Assembly (NCBI GenBank): GCA_023265735.1
Contig: JAHFSN010000085.1
Coordinates: 1-7,648 of the forward strand
From: Spirochaetaceae bacterium
Lineage (GTDB): Bacteria; Spirochaetota; Spirochaetia; JABEVK01
DNA length: 7,648 nt
Direction of reading: 5' to 3'
The notes below the pieces were generated by a model, which was not told the DNA's origin, did no database searches, and saw nothing but the letters and a program-made list of their open reading frames with translations. Position numbers and translations under genes: made by a program. This document shows positions 1 to 6,696 of the stretch, in pieces. Each line of letters begins with the position of its first letter. The stretch's first letter is position 1.

Positions 1-21
1 CCGGCGATGGATTTCGGACAT
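1..21 (-). CDS. Possible start of the next gene, cut by the window edge
   Basis: Nine bases after the dehydrogenase stop codon, the minus strand shows an ATG (bases 21-19) followed by six open codons (Ser-Glu-Ile-His-Arg-Arg) up to the edge. An AGGA lies 7 bases upstream of this ATG, inside the end of the dehydrogenase gene, and could act as a ribosome binding site. The position is what one expects of a third gene in the same transcription unit. Seven codons cannot identify a protein, so this is only a candidate start. Confidence 0.25.
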
Positions 22-30
22 GGACCAATC

Positions 31-768
31 CTATCGGTCGGTATCCGGGGTGTCAAGGCGAGCGGAAATCCGCTCGAGGGACCGCTTGACGTCGGCCCGC
101 ATGGCCGGGGTGTAGGGGTTGAAGTGCTGCATGTCGAGGAAGAGCTGAAACGGGTCGTTGCAGGTCTGCTGGACGAGGTCGAGGAGGCGCTGGTACCCCC
201 GGGTGGCGATGGGATGGGGTTTGAGGCCCATGTCGTCGAGGACCCGGCCCAGGAAGTGGGTCACCCCCTGGGTGTAGGCGGCGGCTCTGTCGTGCTCGTC
301 GGGGGTCAAGAGGAGAACTTCCATCTCCAGGGATTCGAAGGTCTGTTTCCAAAACGCCAGGGGTTGGGCGGCCTGCCTCAAGTCGTGGAGGACGACGGGG
401 AGTCCCTTCAGCCCCGCCTTGGCGCTGTCGGGCCCAAACATCGGGTGGGTGGCCAGGAGAGAGGCGTGGAATGGAAGTTTCTCGAGCATGAGCCGGGAGG
501 GCTCGAGCTTCACTGAACAGGTGTCGGCGATGGTCTGGCCCGGCCTCACCAAGGGCGCGATCTCGGTCAGCACCTCGTCCATGGAACTGATGGCGGGACA
601 CAGCCAAACGATGTCGGCCTGAAAGAGCTCGGGGAGGGAAACCCGTCGTACCCCCGGGGGCACCGCCCTCTCGGGATTCCGGGAATAGGCCGTCACCGGG
701 AAATGCCGGGAGAGGAGTTCGGCCCAGAAGGCCCCGAAACGGCCCAAGCCGTATACGCCGTTCGTCAT
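31..768 (-). CDS. tyrA: Prephenate/arogenate dehydrogenase (TyrA family)
   Basis: TyrA enzymes use NAD(P)+ to oxidise and decarboxylate prephenate or arogenate in tyrosine biosynthesis, in the cytoplasm. The 245-residue product opens directly into a Rossmann fold, with GLGRFG (residues 7-12) as the GxGxxG dinucleotide loop. Family motifs follow: DTCSVK at 82-87, THPMFGP at 107-113 with the family's substrate-contacting His, and TQGVTHFLGR at 166-175 in the helical half. The start chosen is the ATG at 768, because the Rossmann strand begins there. A longer reading from 804 would add 12 residues unlike the family and overlap the upstream gene. No strong ribosome binding site precedes it; translation may be coupled to the hexosaminidase gene 10 bases upstream. 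It is somewhat short for the family and has no fused chorismate mutase or ACT domain. Whether it prefers prephenate or arogenate cannot be read from the sequence. Confidence 0.88.
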   Translation of the reverse strand: MTNGVYGLGRFGAFWAELLSRHFPVTAYSRNPERAVPPGVRRVSLPELFQADIVWLCPAISSMDEVLTEIAPLVRPGQTIADTCSVKLEPSRLMLEKLPFHASLLATHPMFGPDSAKAGLKGLPVVLHDLRQAAQPLAFWKQTFESLEMEVLLLTPDEHDRAAAYTQGVTHFLGRVLDDMGLKPHPIATRGYQRLLDLVQQTCNDPFQLFLDMQHFNPYTPAMRADVKRSLERISARLDTPDTDR

Positions 769-778
769 GGCCGCCAGT

Positions 779-2392
779 TTAGCGGACCGCCGAGGCCATG
801 CCAACTCCCCAGGCCTCTAGCCGTTCCCGATGCTGGGACAGGCGGCCCTCCCAGCCCGGCACGTCCCCCGGAACGCCCCGCCACGCCAGTTCGGCCAGCA
901 CCGCCAGCCGCGGGAAGAGCTTGACGCCCAGCCGGGGCTCGGGGGCCCGCTCGGTCCACAGTCCAGCCTCCAGGCCGCCCACCAGGGGCCGCAGCTCGTC
1001 GGGGGTGCCCGGGGGCCAAAGCGGGTGCTGGGACGTCCGGTCGACAGGATGGAGGGGCATCCAGAACGCCCGGCCGCCGTCGCCCCCGGTTTCGGGGTAG
1101 TCCAGGTAGCTGGTTTCCTTCCAGCTGGAGATGAGGGGATGGCCCGCCCTCAGGGCCGTCAGGGCCCGGTCGGCATTGTCCCACCACTGGACGACGGCCT
1201 GGGGCGGCAGGCCAAAGGCGGCCACCTCGTCCCACCCGATGGGGATGCGGCCCGCGGCCACGGTCTGGTCGGCCAAGTCCTTCCAGAACGCGGCCACCGC
1301 CTGCGGGGCAGACACGAGACCCCGACGGCGCATCCACTCCAGGCTCTCGGGATTCTTCAGCCAGGGGGACCGGTAGACCTCGTCGCCCCCCCAATGGATC
1401 CAAGGGCCCGGAAAGAGACCGGTGAGGGTGGCCAGCACGTCGCCCGTGAAGCGGCGCACCGACGCCCGCCCCAGGGAAACGACTCCGTCGGATACGCCCC
1501 AGTCGGTGGGAACGTCCCGGGGGGTTCCCAGGGCCGAGAGTTCGGGGTAGGCAGCCAGGGCGGCCGAAGCGTGCCCCGGCAGGTCGACTTCGGGGACGAC
1601 AACGATGTGACGGCGGGCCGCAAAGTCCACCACCCGCCGAACGTCGGCCGCCGAATACCAGCCCCCGACCCGATGGCCGTCCTCGGTTCGCCAGGCGCCG
1701 ACCTCGGTGAGCTTGGGCCAGCCTGGAACCTCCAGCCTCCACCCCTGGTCGTCGGTCAGGTGCCAGTGGAAGCGGTTGAGTTTGTGGAGGGCCATGAGTT
1801 CCAGTACCCATTCCAGGGTTTCTACCGACTGGAAATGGCGGCTGGAATCGAGCATGAGCCCCCGCCAGCTGAAGGCAGGCCTGTCGTCGACGGTCCCCCC
1901 GGCGGCCATCACGGCCTCGCCGGGCCGGGCCCCGGTGGGCAGCAGCTGGGTTAGGGTGATGAGTCCATAGAACCGGCCCGCCGGGTCCGAGGATCCGATA
2001 ACCGCGCCCCGGGGAGAAACGGTCAACGAGTACCCCTCCCCGGATCCCCCTTGGTCCGAGAAGGCCAGTTGGGCCCCGTCCGAGGCTGGCTTCCAGGTGC
2101 GGCCCAGGGGGGCCAGGATCTTGGTGAGGCGGTTCGACAGGGTCTCCCTCTCGGTGCCGCGGACCGGTCCCCAACCGACGGTCACGACGGTCCCTAGGGA
2201 CCAGTCTTCGGCGGCTTCGAGGGCGCTCACGGGGAGGGGCACCACCGAGTTCCAGCGGGCCCTTTGGGGGGTATCGGAGGGGTCGACCGCCAGATCCCGT
2301 CCCCAGGCCGAGGCGACCAGGAGCAGGGTCGCCGCCATGGAAATCACCAGGCGCCCCCCCGGCCCGAGAGCTTTCCCCATCGCGGGGTTCAT
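779..2392 (-). CDS. Exported beta-N-acetylhexosaminidase (GH20)
   Basis: This is a glycoside hydrolase family 20 enzyme, which removes terminal beta-linked GlcNAc or GalNAc from glycans, chitin oligomers or muropeptide sugars by substrate-assisted catalysis. Residues 1-32 look like a signal peptide: a charged start, the hydrophobic run ISMAATLLLVASA (17-29), and likely cleavage near Ala29-Gly31. There is no lipobox Cys, so it should be periplasmic or secreted. An N-terminal GH20b-like domain spans about 45-165. The catalytic barrel follows, with RGLMLDSSRHF (177-187), HWHLTDDQGWR (209-219), the catalytic Asp-Glu pair in HWGGDEV (D337, E338), QWWD (402-405) and GLWTE (477-481). All key residues are present. 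The ATG at 2392 is the most upstream start, since an in-frame stop lies 27 bases before it; an ATG at 2380 is also possible. Neither has a clear Shine-Dalgarno. Natural substrate unknown. Confidence 0.93.
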   Translation of the reverse strand: MNPAMGKALGPGGRLVISMAATLLLVASAWGRDLAVDPSDTPQRARWNSVVPLPVSALEAAEDWSLGTVVTVGWGPVRGTERETLSNRLTKILAPLGRTWKPASDGAQLAFSDQGGSGEGYSLTVSPRGAVIGSSDPAGRFYGLITLTQLLPTGARPGEAVMAAGGTVDDRPAFSWRGLMLDSSRHFQSVETLEWVLELMALHKLNRFHWHLTDDQGWRLEVPGWPKLTEVGAWRTEDGHRVGGWYSAADVRRVVDFAARRHIVVVPEVDLPGHASAALAAYPELSALGTPRDVPTDWGVSDGVVSLGRASVRRFTGDVLATLTGLFPGPWIHWGGDEVYRSPWLKNPESLEWMRRRGLVSAPQAVAAFWKDLADQTVAAGRIPIGWDEVAAFGLPPQAVVQWWDNADRALTALRAGHPLISSWKETSYLDYPETGGDGGRAFWMPLHPVDRTSQHPLWPPGTPDELRPLVGGLEAGLWTERAPEPRLGVKLFPRLAVLAELAWRGVPGDVPGWEGRLSQHRERLEAWGVGMASAVR

Positions 2393-2409
2393 GGTAGAGT
2401 CGACGCCAT

Positions 2410-2415
2410 AAGGAG
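2410..2415 (+). promoter_or_regulatory. Ribosome binding site that fixes the pta start
   Basis: AAGGAG lies 7 bases before the ATG at 2423. It decides the start, because the reading frame stays open back to 2264 through sequence antisense to the hexosaminidase signal peptide. It sits in the only 30 non-coding bases between the two divergent start codons. Confidence 0.8.
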
Positions 2416-2422
2416 CTTAGAA

Positions 2423-3418
2423 ATGACCTTTACAGAAAGGATGCGCGCCCAAGCCAAGGCCCTCCAAAAACGGCTCGTGCTTCCCGAAGGAACCGAACCC
2501 CGGACCATCCCCGCTGCCAGGAAACTCGTGGACGAGGGGATGGCCCGGTCGGTGACCCTGCTGGGAACCACCGCGGCCATCGAGACCAAGGCCAAGGAGC
2601 TGGGAGTGAGTTTGGCGGGCATCCACGTCGTCGACCCTGCCACCAGTCCCCTCCTCTCGGCCTACGCCGACGAATACTACGAGCTGCGCAAGGCCAAGGG
2701 CATCAGCCCCGCCGACGCGAAAACCAAGATCCAGGACGTGCTGTTCTGGGGCTCGATGATGGTCCGCAGGGGCGACGCCGACGCCATGGTGGCCGGGGCC
2801 GACAACAGCACGGCCAACGTCCTCACGGCCGCCTTTCAGATTATCAAAACCGCGCCCGGCGTCAAGTCGGCGTCGAGCTGCTTCGTTATGGACATCCCCG
2901 ACAAGAAATGGGGAGCCAACGGAATGATGATTTTCTCCGACTGTGCCATTATTCCCGACCCGAACGCCGAGCAGCTGGCCGAGATCGCCCTGGCCAGCGC
3001 GGCGAGCTTCCGCAGCTTCATCGGAGGCGAACCCCAGGTGGCCATGCTGAGTTTCAGCACCAAGGGTTCGGCCAGCCATCCCGACGCCGACAAGGTCATC
3101 GAAGCCGTGAAGCTGGTGAAGGCCAAGGATCCCACCCTCAAGATCGACGGCGAGCTCCAGGCCGACGCGGCGCTGGTCGACTCGGTGGCCAAGAAAAAGG
3201 CTCCCGGTTCCGAGGTGGCGGGCAAGGCCAACGTGCTCATCTTCCCCGACCTGGGTGCCGGCAACATCGGCTACAAGCTGGTCCAGCGGCTGGCGGGGGC
3301 CGAAGCCTACGGTCCCTTCCTGCAAGGGTTGGCCAAGCCCTGTTCCGACCTGTCCCGTGGGTGCTCCGTGGAAGACATTGTCAACACCTGCGCCGTTATC
3401 CTGTGTCAGGCAAAATGA
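2423..3418 (+). CDS. pta: Phosphate acetyltransferase, short form
   Basis: Pta interconverts acetyl-CoA plus phosphate and acetyl phosphate plus CoA, usually paired with acetate kinase to make ATP and acetate or to activate acetate. The 331-residue product matches the catalytic-domain-only form (about 330 residues), lacking the N-terminal extension of the long enterobacterial form. The PTA/PTB signatures appear in order: LVLPEG (18-23), DADAMVAGADNST (118-130), LSFSTKGSA (209-217), DGELQADAA (242-250), IFPDLGAGNIGYK (273-285) and the C-terminal GPFLQGLAKPCSDLSRG (297-313). The last motif favours acetyl over butyryl transferase. No acetate kinase gene is in the window. The 5' end faces the hexosaminidase gene 30 bases away, so its promoter must lie largely inside that gene's signal-peptide codons. 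A weak candidate is TTTCCC (2372-2377), 17 bases, TAGAGT (2395-2400), which is not strong enough to list separately. Confidence 0.94.
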   Translation: MTFTERMRAQAKALQKRLVLPEGTEPRTIPAARKLVDEGMARSVTLLGTTAAIETKAKELGVSLAGIHVVDPATSPLLSAYADEYYELRKAKGISPADAKTKIQDVLFWGSMMVRRGDADAMVAGADNSTANVLTAAFQIIKTAPGVKSASSCFVMDIPDKKWGANGMMIFSDCAIIPDPNAEQLAEIALASAASFRSFIGGEPQVAMLSFSTKGSASHPDADKVIEAVKLVKAKDPTLKIDGELQADAALVDSVAKKKAPGSEVAGKANVLIFPDLGAGNIGYKLVQRLAGAEAYGPFLQGLAKPCSDLSRGCSVEDIVNTCAVILCQAK

Positions 3419-3448
3419 AAACCGCGTGAGAGCGTCGGGGGTTCTTGA

Positions 3449-3769
3449 TTGAGCAGAGGTTGGTGGCAATCGGTCTCGTCCTTCTTTCAAGGCCCTCCGG
3501 AAGTCTTCGTGCCCTGGGTGTCGTTCCGGCCGCCCGAGGGGAACCTCTGCGACGGGCCCCTGCTCCGGGCCGGGGTCGGGCGGCGGGAACTGCTGACCTG
3601 GACGGACCGGGACGCCGCCGACCGGGCGGCCCAAGAGGTCGTGAAGAAAACGGGCGGGTCGTACCAGGTGCGGGTGTGCTCCCGGCGTGAGGTCGAAGGA
3701 TACTGCCGGGCATTTTCCACCCGGCAGTCCCGGGTGGTAGCCGTCCTGCTCCGGGATTCTTCCGCTTGA
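3449..3769 (+). CDS. Small protein of unknown function (106 aa)
   Basis: I do not recognise this protein. The frame begins at a TTG (3449) with a GGGGG run 7 bases upstream and ends at a TGA that overlaps the -35 box of the next promoter. Codon third positions are strongly G/C, as in the flanking genes, which argues it is translated; the opposing minus-strand frames read as its shadow. The product has an aromatic N-terminal part (WWQ at 5-7, then SFFQGPPEVFVPWVSF at 11-26), a charged helical centre (about 52-68) and a basic C-terminal half. Cysteines are at 34, 77 and 86. No signal peptide or membrane helix is visible. It lies 30 bases after pta on the same strand, so co-transcription is likely, but a metabolic link is not implied. 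A frame starting at 3445 was considered less likely because it reads as Arg/Pro/Gly-rich shadow. Confidence 0.6.
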   Translation: MSRGWWQSVSSFFQGPPEVFVPWVSFRPPEGNLCDGPLLRAGVGRRELLTWTDRDAADRAAQEVVKKTGGSYQVRVCSRREVEGYCRAFSTRQSRVVAVLLRDSSA

Positions 3770-3794
3770 CACAGGGGCAGAGGAGGGTTATCCT
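3766..3794 (+). promoter_or_regulatory. Sigma-70-type promoter of the ABC/GntR/GIN operon
   Basis: A perfect TTGACA (3766-3771) is followed after 17 bases by TATCCT (3789-3794, four of six matches to TATAAT). This predicts transcription starting near 3801 and a leader of about 40 bases before the ATG at 3841. The -35 box overlaps the stop codon of the preceding gene. The sequence from the -10 box to the ATG is noticeably AT-richer than its surroundings. Confidence 0.7.
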
Positions 3795-3797
3795 TCC

Positions 3798-3821
3798 AGT
3801 GTACTAGATACATAGAACACT
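3798..3821. promoter_or_regulatory. Inverted-repeat operator, probably bound by the GntR regulator of this operon
   Basis: A 24-base dyad lies across the predicted transcription start. Its arms are AGTGT-A-CTA and TAG-A-ACACT around a 6-base centre, and nine of twelve symmetric pairs match. The outer words resemble, from memory, the AGTGTA...TACACT operator described for Bacillus subtilis YtrA. The third gene of this operon encodes a YtrA-subfamily GntR protein, so autorepression is the natural inference. A repressor here would block the initiation region directly. Confidence 0.7.
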
Positions 3822-3840
3822 AGAAATCTGAGGCAAAAGT

Positions 3841-4692
3841 ATGCTGAAAATGGAGTCTGTGGGCTTCCGCTACGGGAGAAAGGGGCCGGACCTCTTTGCC
3901 GGCCTTGACCTGGTCCTGGAACCGGGTCGGATTTATGGCCTCTTGGGAAGCAATGGCGCGGGAAAGACGACCCTCCTGAAACTGGCCGCCGCCCTTCTCT
4001 TCCCCCAAGGGGGCCGGGTGACCTTCGACGGTCTGGTGGTGGGCAGCCGGCGTCCCCAGTTCCTTTCGGACGTCTTCTTCATCCCCGAAACCTTCGCTCT
4101 CCCGGCCCAGCGTCCCGACCAGTTCGTGAAGATCACGGCGCCTTTCTATCCGAAATTCCAGCCCGAGACCCTCCGGACGGCTCTCCACGAATTCGAGCTG
4201 GAGGGCAACGGTGCCTTGAATCGGCTGTCCCACGGCCAGCAGAAGAAGTTTCTCCTGGCTTTTGGGTTGGCCTGCCATTGCCGTCTCAACCTTTTGGACG
4301 AGCCGACCAACGGGCTGGATATTCCTTCCAAGAGCCAGTTTCGGCGGCTCCTGGCCCGTCAGCTCGACGAGGATCGCATCTTCGTCCTCTCCACCCACCA
4401 GACCCGGGAGCTCGAAGGACTCATTGACCCCATTATCATGGTCCAGACGGGCCGGGTCGTCCTTCATCACGACCGGTGGACCATCGACCAGAGGCTGGTC
4501 CAGGGAACCTCAAGGACCGAACCGGGCCCCGACGTGATCTACGCCGAGAAGGCCTGGGACTCCTGGGTGACCCTCGCCGCCCGGAAGGAGACCGACCCGA
4601 CCCCGGGGAGCATCGACCTGGAACTCCTGTTCAACGCGGTGCTGAACAACCCCGACGCGGTCCAGAAGGCCCTGGAGGTTTCCCATGTCTAG
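3841..4692 (+). CDS. ABC transporter ATP-binding protein (GntR-linked type)
   Basis: This is the nucleotide-binding subunit of an ABC transporter, acting on the cytoplasmic face with the membrane protein encoded next. The 283-residue product has Walker A GSNGAGKT (36-43), the signature LSHGQ (129-133, a variant of LSGGQ), Walker B LNLLDEP (149-155) with the catalytic Glu, D-loop GLD (158-160) and the switch His at 186 in STHQ. All catalytic elements are intact. After about residue 215 there is a C-terminal extension of some 65 residues that I cannot assign. A GAGG 7 bases before the ATG serves as ribosome binding site. It is the first gene behind the promoter and operator, and its end overlaps the next start by 8 bases. 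The substrate is unknown. YtrB-like ATPases in this arrangement are linked to cell-envelope antibiotic responses in Bacillus, but that role is only suggested here. Confidence 0.9.
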   Translation: MLKMESVGFRYGRKGPDLFAGLDLVLEPGRIYGLLGSNGAGKTTLLKLAAALLFPQGGRVTFDGLVVGSRRPQFLSDVFFIPETFALPAQRPDQFVKITAPFYPKFQPETLRTALHEFELEGNGALNRLSHGQQKKFLLAFGLACHCRLNLLDEPTNGLDIPSKSQFRRLLARQLDEDRIFVLSTHQTRELEGLIDPIIMVQTGRVVLHHDRWTIDQRLVQGTSRTEPGPDVIYAEKAWDSWVTLAARKETDPTPGSIDLELLFNAVLNNPDAVQKALEVSHV

Positions 4693-5512
4693 TCCCGTGA
4701 TTCCCCTGGATTTCACGTTTTCGGTTCGGCGGGCCCTCCTCTGGACCCGAAATCTGCTCTGGTCCCAGGCGCGGACCATGGGGCTGGTCGCCGGCGTCTT
4801 GGCGGGAAGCTACTGGATCCTCTATCTCTTGGTTCTCTGGGGGACGGGTTCCCGCGGGGTTCCCCCCGAGGGTCTGCTGGGGATCATGATCGTCGGCCTG
4901 GGGGTCGTCATGAGCTCCCATGGGTTCCGCGACCTCCACAGACCCCACAAGACCGCGGCCTGGCTCCTGCTTCCAGCCTCGGTTCTGGAAAAATTCGTGG
5001 GGACGGTGGCTCTGATCGCCGCTATCCTTGTGGTGTTCCCCGTCTTCCAGGTGCTGATCGATCTGGTGGCCCAGGGTCTGGGTTGGATCATCCTGGGCCG
5101 GAGTCAGCCTCCATTCCATCCCACGGACCCTCGGTTTCTCGAGACGTTTGGTTCGGTGTTCGCCGTCTCCCCGGTGTTCCTGTTTGGATCTGTGTTCTTT
5201 CGCAAAGGCCAGCTTCTGAAGACTTTACTCGCCGTTTTGGCGGCTGCCCTGGTCCTATTCCTCTTCGTTCTTGGCCTCACCTTCCTCTGCTTCGGCGATT
5301 TTTCGGGACCGTTCACCTCGATCCACCTCTCCGAGGGCATGATGACCTGGGGAGTCCACCGCTACCGGCTCGACGCGCCGGTACTCCAGATCCTGGGAGG
5401 CTTCGTTCGGGGGTTCGGCGATCTCCTCCTTTGGGTGGTCACACCGGTGTTCTTCCTGATCGCGACGTTCTTGAGACTGACCGAGATTGAGGCGCGCGAT
5501 GGAGTTTCTTGA
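4685..5512 (+). CDS. ABC transporter membrane (permease) protein, six predicted helices
   Basis: This is the presumed membrane partner of the ATPase encoded just upstream. The 275 residues are very hydrophobic, with segments at about 32-53, 62-78, 105-125, 157-172, 178-203 and 235-263, consistent with six helices. A cytoplasmic-looking stretch between helices 2 and 3 carries SSHGFRDLHRPHK (77-89) and LLLPASVLEKFV (94-105). An 'LPxSxxEK' word at that place recurs, as I recall, in permeases of GntR-linked ABC operons in Bacteroidota and similar bacteria. There is no large extracellular MacB or FtsX-like domain. GGAGG (4674-4678) precedes the ATG by 6 bases. The gene overlaps the ATPase by 8 bases and the regulator by 14, implying translational coupling. 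The assignment as permease rests on helices and context, not on a recognised family signature. Confidence 0.8.
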   Translation: MSSPVIPLDFTFSVRRALLWTRNLLWSQARTMGLVAGVLAGSYWILYLLVLWGTGSRGVPPEGLLGIMIVGLGVVMSSHGFRDLHRPHKTAAWLLLPASVLEKFVGTVALIAAILVVFPVFQVLIDLVAQGLGWIILGRSQPPFHPTDPRFLETFGSVFAVSPVFLFGSVFFRKGQLLKTLLAVLAAALVLFLFVLGLTFLCFGDFSGPFTSIHLSEGMMTWGVHRYRLDAPVLQILGGFVRGFGDLLLWVVTPVFFLIATFLRLTEIEARDGVS

Positions 5513-5882
5513 CCGGGAACCCATCTACTGGCAGATCTCCCGGTTCCTGGAGGAGCGCATCCTCACCGGGGAGTGGAAGGCGGGGGACCGCGTTCCCAGC
5601 GTCCGGGATCTGGCCGTGGCCCTCGAGGTCAACCCGAACACGGTGGCCAGGACCTTCCAGCTCCTTCAAGACGCCGGAGTCTTGGAAAACCGCCGGGGCA
5701 TCGGCTCCTTTGTGGCCGCCGAGGCCAGGAACCTGGTGGCTAAGCAGGCCAAGCTCCGCATGGAGGACCAGGACCTGCCCCGGCTCTTCCGGACGCTGGA
5801 ACTCCTGGAGATCGGACCCGACGACCTTTCCCGGCTGTATTCTGCCTATCGTGATCAAAAGAAAACGGAGACAACTCGATGA
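5499..5882 (+). CDS. GntR-family transcriptional regulator, YtrA subfamily
   Basis: This is a DNA-binding repressor of the short YtrA type. The 127-residue product has an N-terminal winged helix-turn-helix: PIYWQISRFLEERILTG (8-24), the recognition region PSVRDLAVALEVNPNTVARTF (33-53), and the wing GVLENRRGIGSFV (60-72). Only about 50 residues follow, predicted helical and serving dimerisation, in place of the large ligand domains of FadR or HutC types. The ATG at 5499 is chosen because family members start with a short acidic lead before 'PIYxQI' and GAGG lies 6 bases upstream; a TTG at 5487 would add four residues. It overlaps the permease gene by 14 bases and the next gene by ATGA. Its likely target is the inverted repeat at 3798-3821 in front of the operon. 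The inducing signal is unknown. Confidence 0.92.
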   Translation: MEFLDREPIYWQISRFLEERILTGEWKAGDRVPSVRDLAVALEVNPNTVARTFQLLQDAGVLENRRGIGSFVAAEARNLVAKQAKLRMEDQDLPRLFRTLELLEIGPDDLSRLYSAYRDQKKTETTR

Positions 5883-6637
5883 AACGAAGCCATGGATTTC
5901 TTTGGGGAGGAGCCCTCTTCGTGGGACTCGTCGCCATCATCGGCGTCGTGGCCCTGAGGCTGACGACCAGCTTGGTTCCCGAATACGCCGAGGGGGCCGG
6001 GCCGAGGTCGGGCCGACTCGTGGTCGAACGCCCGGGGACCTCGGACCAGCGGACGGTGCCGGCGGCGGCGTCGGTGGACCTCGATTTCGGAGCCGTTGAC
6101 CAACTGGAGTGCTCGGGTTCTTGGAAGGTGGTCCTCGTCGAGGGCCCCGAGGGCAGAGCGAAACTCACAATGCCGAGCCGTTCCGACTTTCTGGTGAAGG
6201 CTCAAAGTGAGAACGGGCACCTGCAGCTGAGCCTGACCGACATCTCCCGTCCGGACAGCTGGTCCGGCGACGAAGCCGTGCTGGAGATCAGCATGCCCCA
6301 CCTGAGCGAGGTTCGAGCCTCTGGGTCGTCCAACTTGGCCCTGAACCGAGTCCAAACACCCGCGCTGACGCTGTACATTTCCGGGTCTTCGTCCCTCACC
6401 GGGTCGGGCCGGGCAGGAGCCCTCTCGCTCTTCCTTAGCGGGTCGTCGGCGGTGGAGTTCTCGGGACTGGTGGCCCAGAAGATCGACGTCGAGGCCTCAG
6501 GGACGGGCAACCTCACGGTGAACGCCGGCGGCCCCGTGGGCGGCCGATTGAGCGGGGTGGTCGCCTTGAAGGTGAAGGGAACTCCCTCGGACGTGAGGGT
6601 GGAGACGAGCGGGCTCTCGTCGGTCACCCGGGACTGA
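5879..6637 (+). CDS. Membrane-anchored GIN-domain (DUF2807) beta-helix protein
   Basis: A basic start followed by one hydrophobic segment (about 7-27) suggests a signal anchor or uncleaved signal, placing the rest outside the inner membrane. No lipobox Cys is seen. After a linker (about 35-65), the remainder resembles the 'head GIN domain' family, which folds as a right-handed beta-helix; the typical opening 'dFxxldqLecsGsw.Vvlveg' is recognisable at 68-89. From 146 a motif of the form xxSGSSxLxx recurs about every 20 residues: positions 146, 166, 186, 205, 223 and 242, each probably one turn of the helix. Start and stop overlap the GntR gene by ATGA, with GGAG 8 bases upstream of the ATG, so it belongs to the ABC/GntR operon. 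The molecular function of GIN proteins is not settled; the 'adhesin' label in databases is weakly founded. Confidence 0.82.
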   Translation: MKRSHGFLWGGALFVGLVAIIGVVALRLTTSLVPEYAEGAGPRSGRLVVERPGTSDQRTVPAAASVDLDFGAVDQLECSGSWKVVLVEGPEGRAKLTMPSRSDFLVKAQSENGHLQLSLTDISRPDSWSGDEAVLEISMPHLSEVRASGSSNLALNRVQTPALTLYISGSSSLTGSGRAGALSLFLSGSSAVEFSGLVAQKIDVEASGTGNLTVNAGGPVGGRLSGVVALKVKGTPSDVRVETSGLSSVTRD

Positions 6638-6696
6638 CTTGACCAACGCAGGCCTTTCGCTTCCAAAATGGGTGGGTTGCTACACAGGAGTTCGTC

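Noticed and set aside
830..1954. A 374-codon plus-strand frame opposite the hexosaminidase
   Set aside because: It is an antisense shadow in high-GC coding sequence, with no ribosome binding site or recognisable domain.
765..2174. A 469-codon minus-strand frame overlapping the hexosaminidase
   Set aside because: It is a frame-shifted shadow of the GH20 gene: Arg/Gly/Pro-rich, no recognisable motif, and the GH20 frame contains every catalytic motif.
2417..3772. A 451-codon open frame on the minus strand across pta
   Set aside because: It lies antisense to a clearly recognised Pta. Its long openness follows from the G/C-rich third positions of the true gene, and its Gly/His/Arg-rich product resembles no family.
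4075..4095. Glu instead of Gln at the Q-loop of the ABC ATPase (FFIPE, residue 83)
   Set aside because: It looked like a lost catalytic-coupling residue, but 'PE' at this place is common in ABC-2-type ATPases, so it is not unusual.
5487..5498. Alternative TTG start for the GntR regulator
   Set aside because: It would add four residues outside the family's usual N-terminus, and the GAGG spacing suits the ATG at 5499.
6639..6669. Promoter for the cupin gene (TTGACC with CAAAAT)
   Set aside because: Spacing is 19 bases and the -10 match is poor; it was mentioned with the gene but is too weak to annotate.
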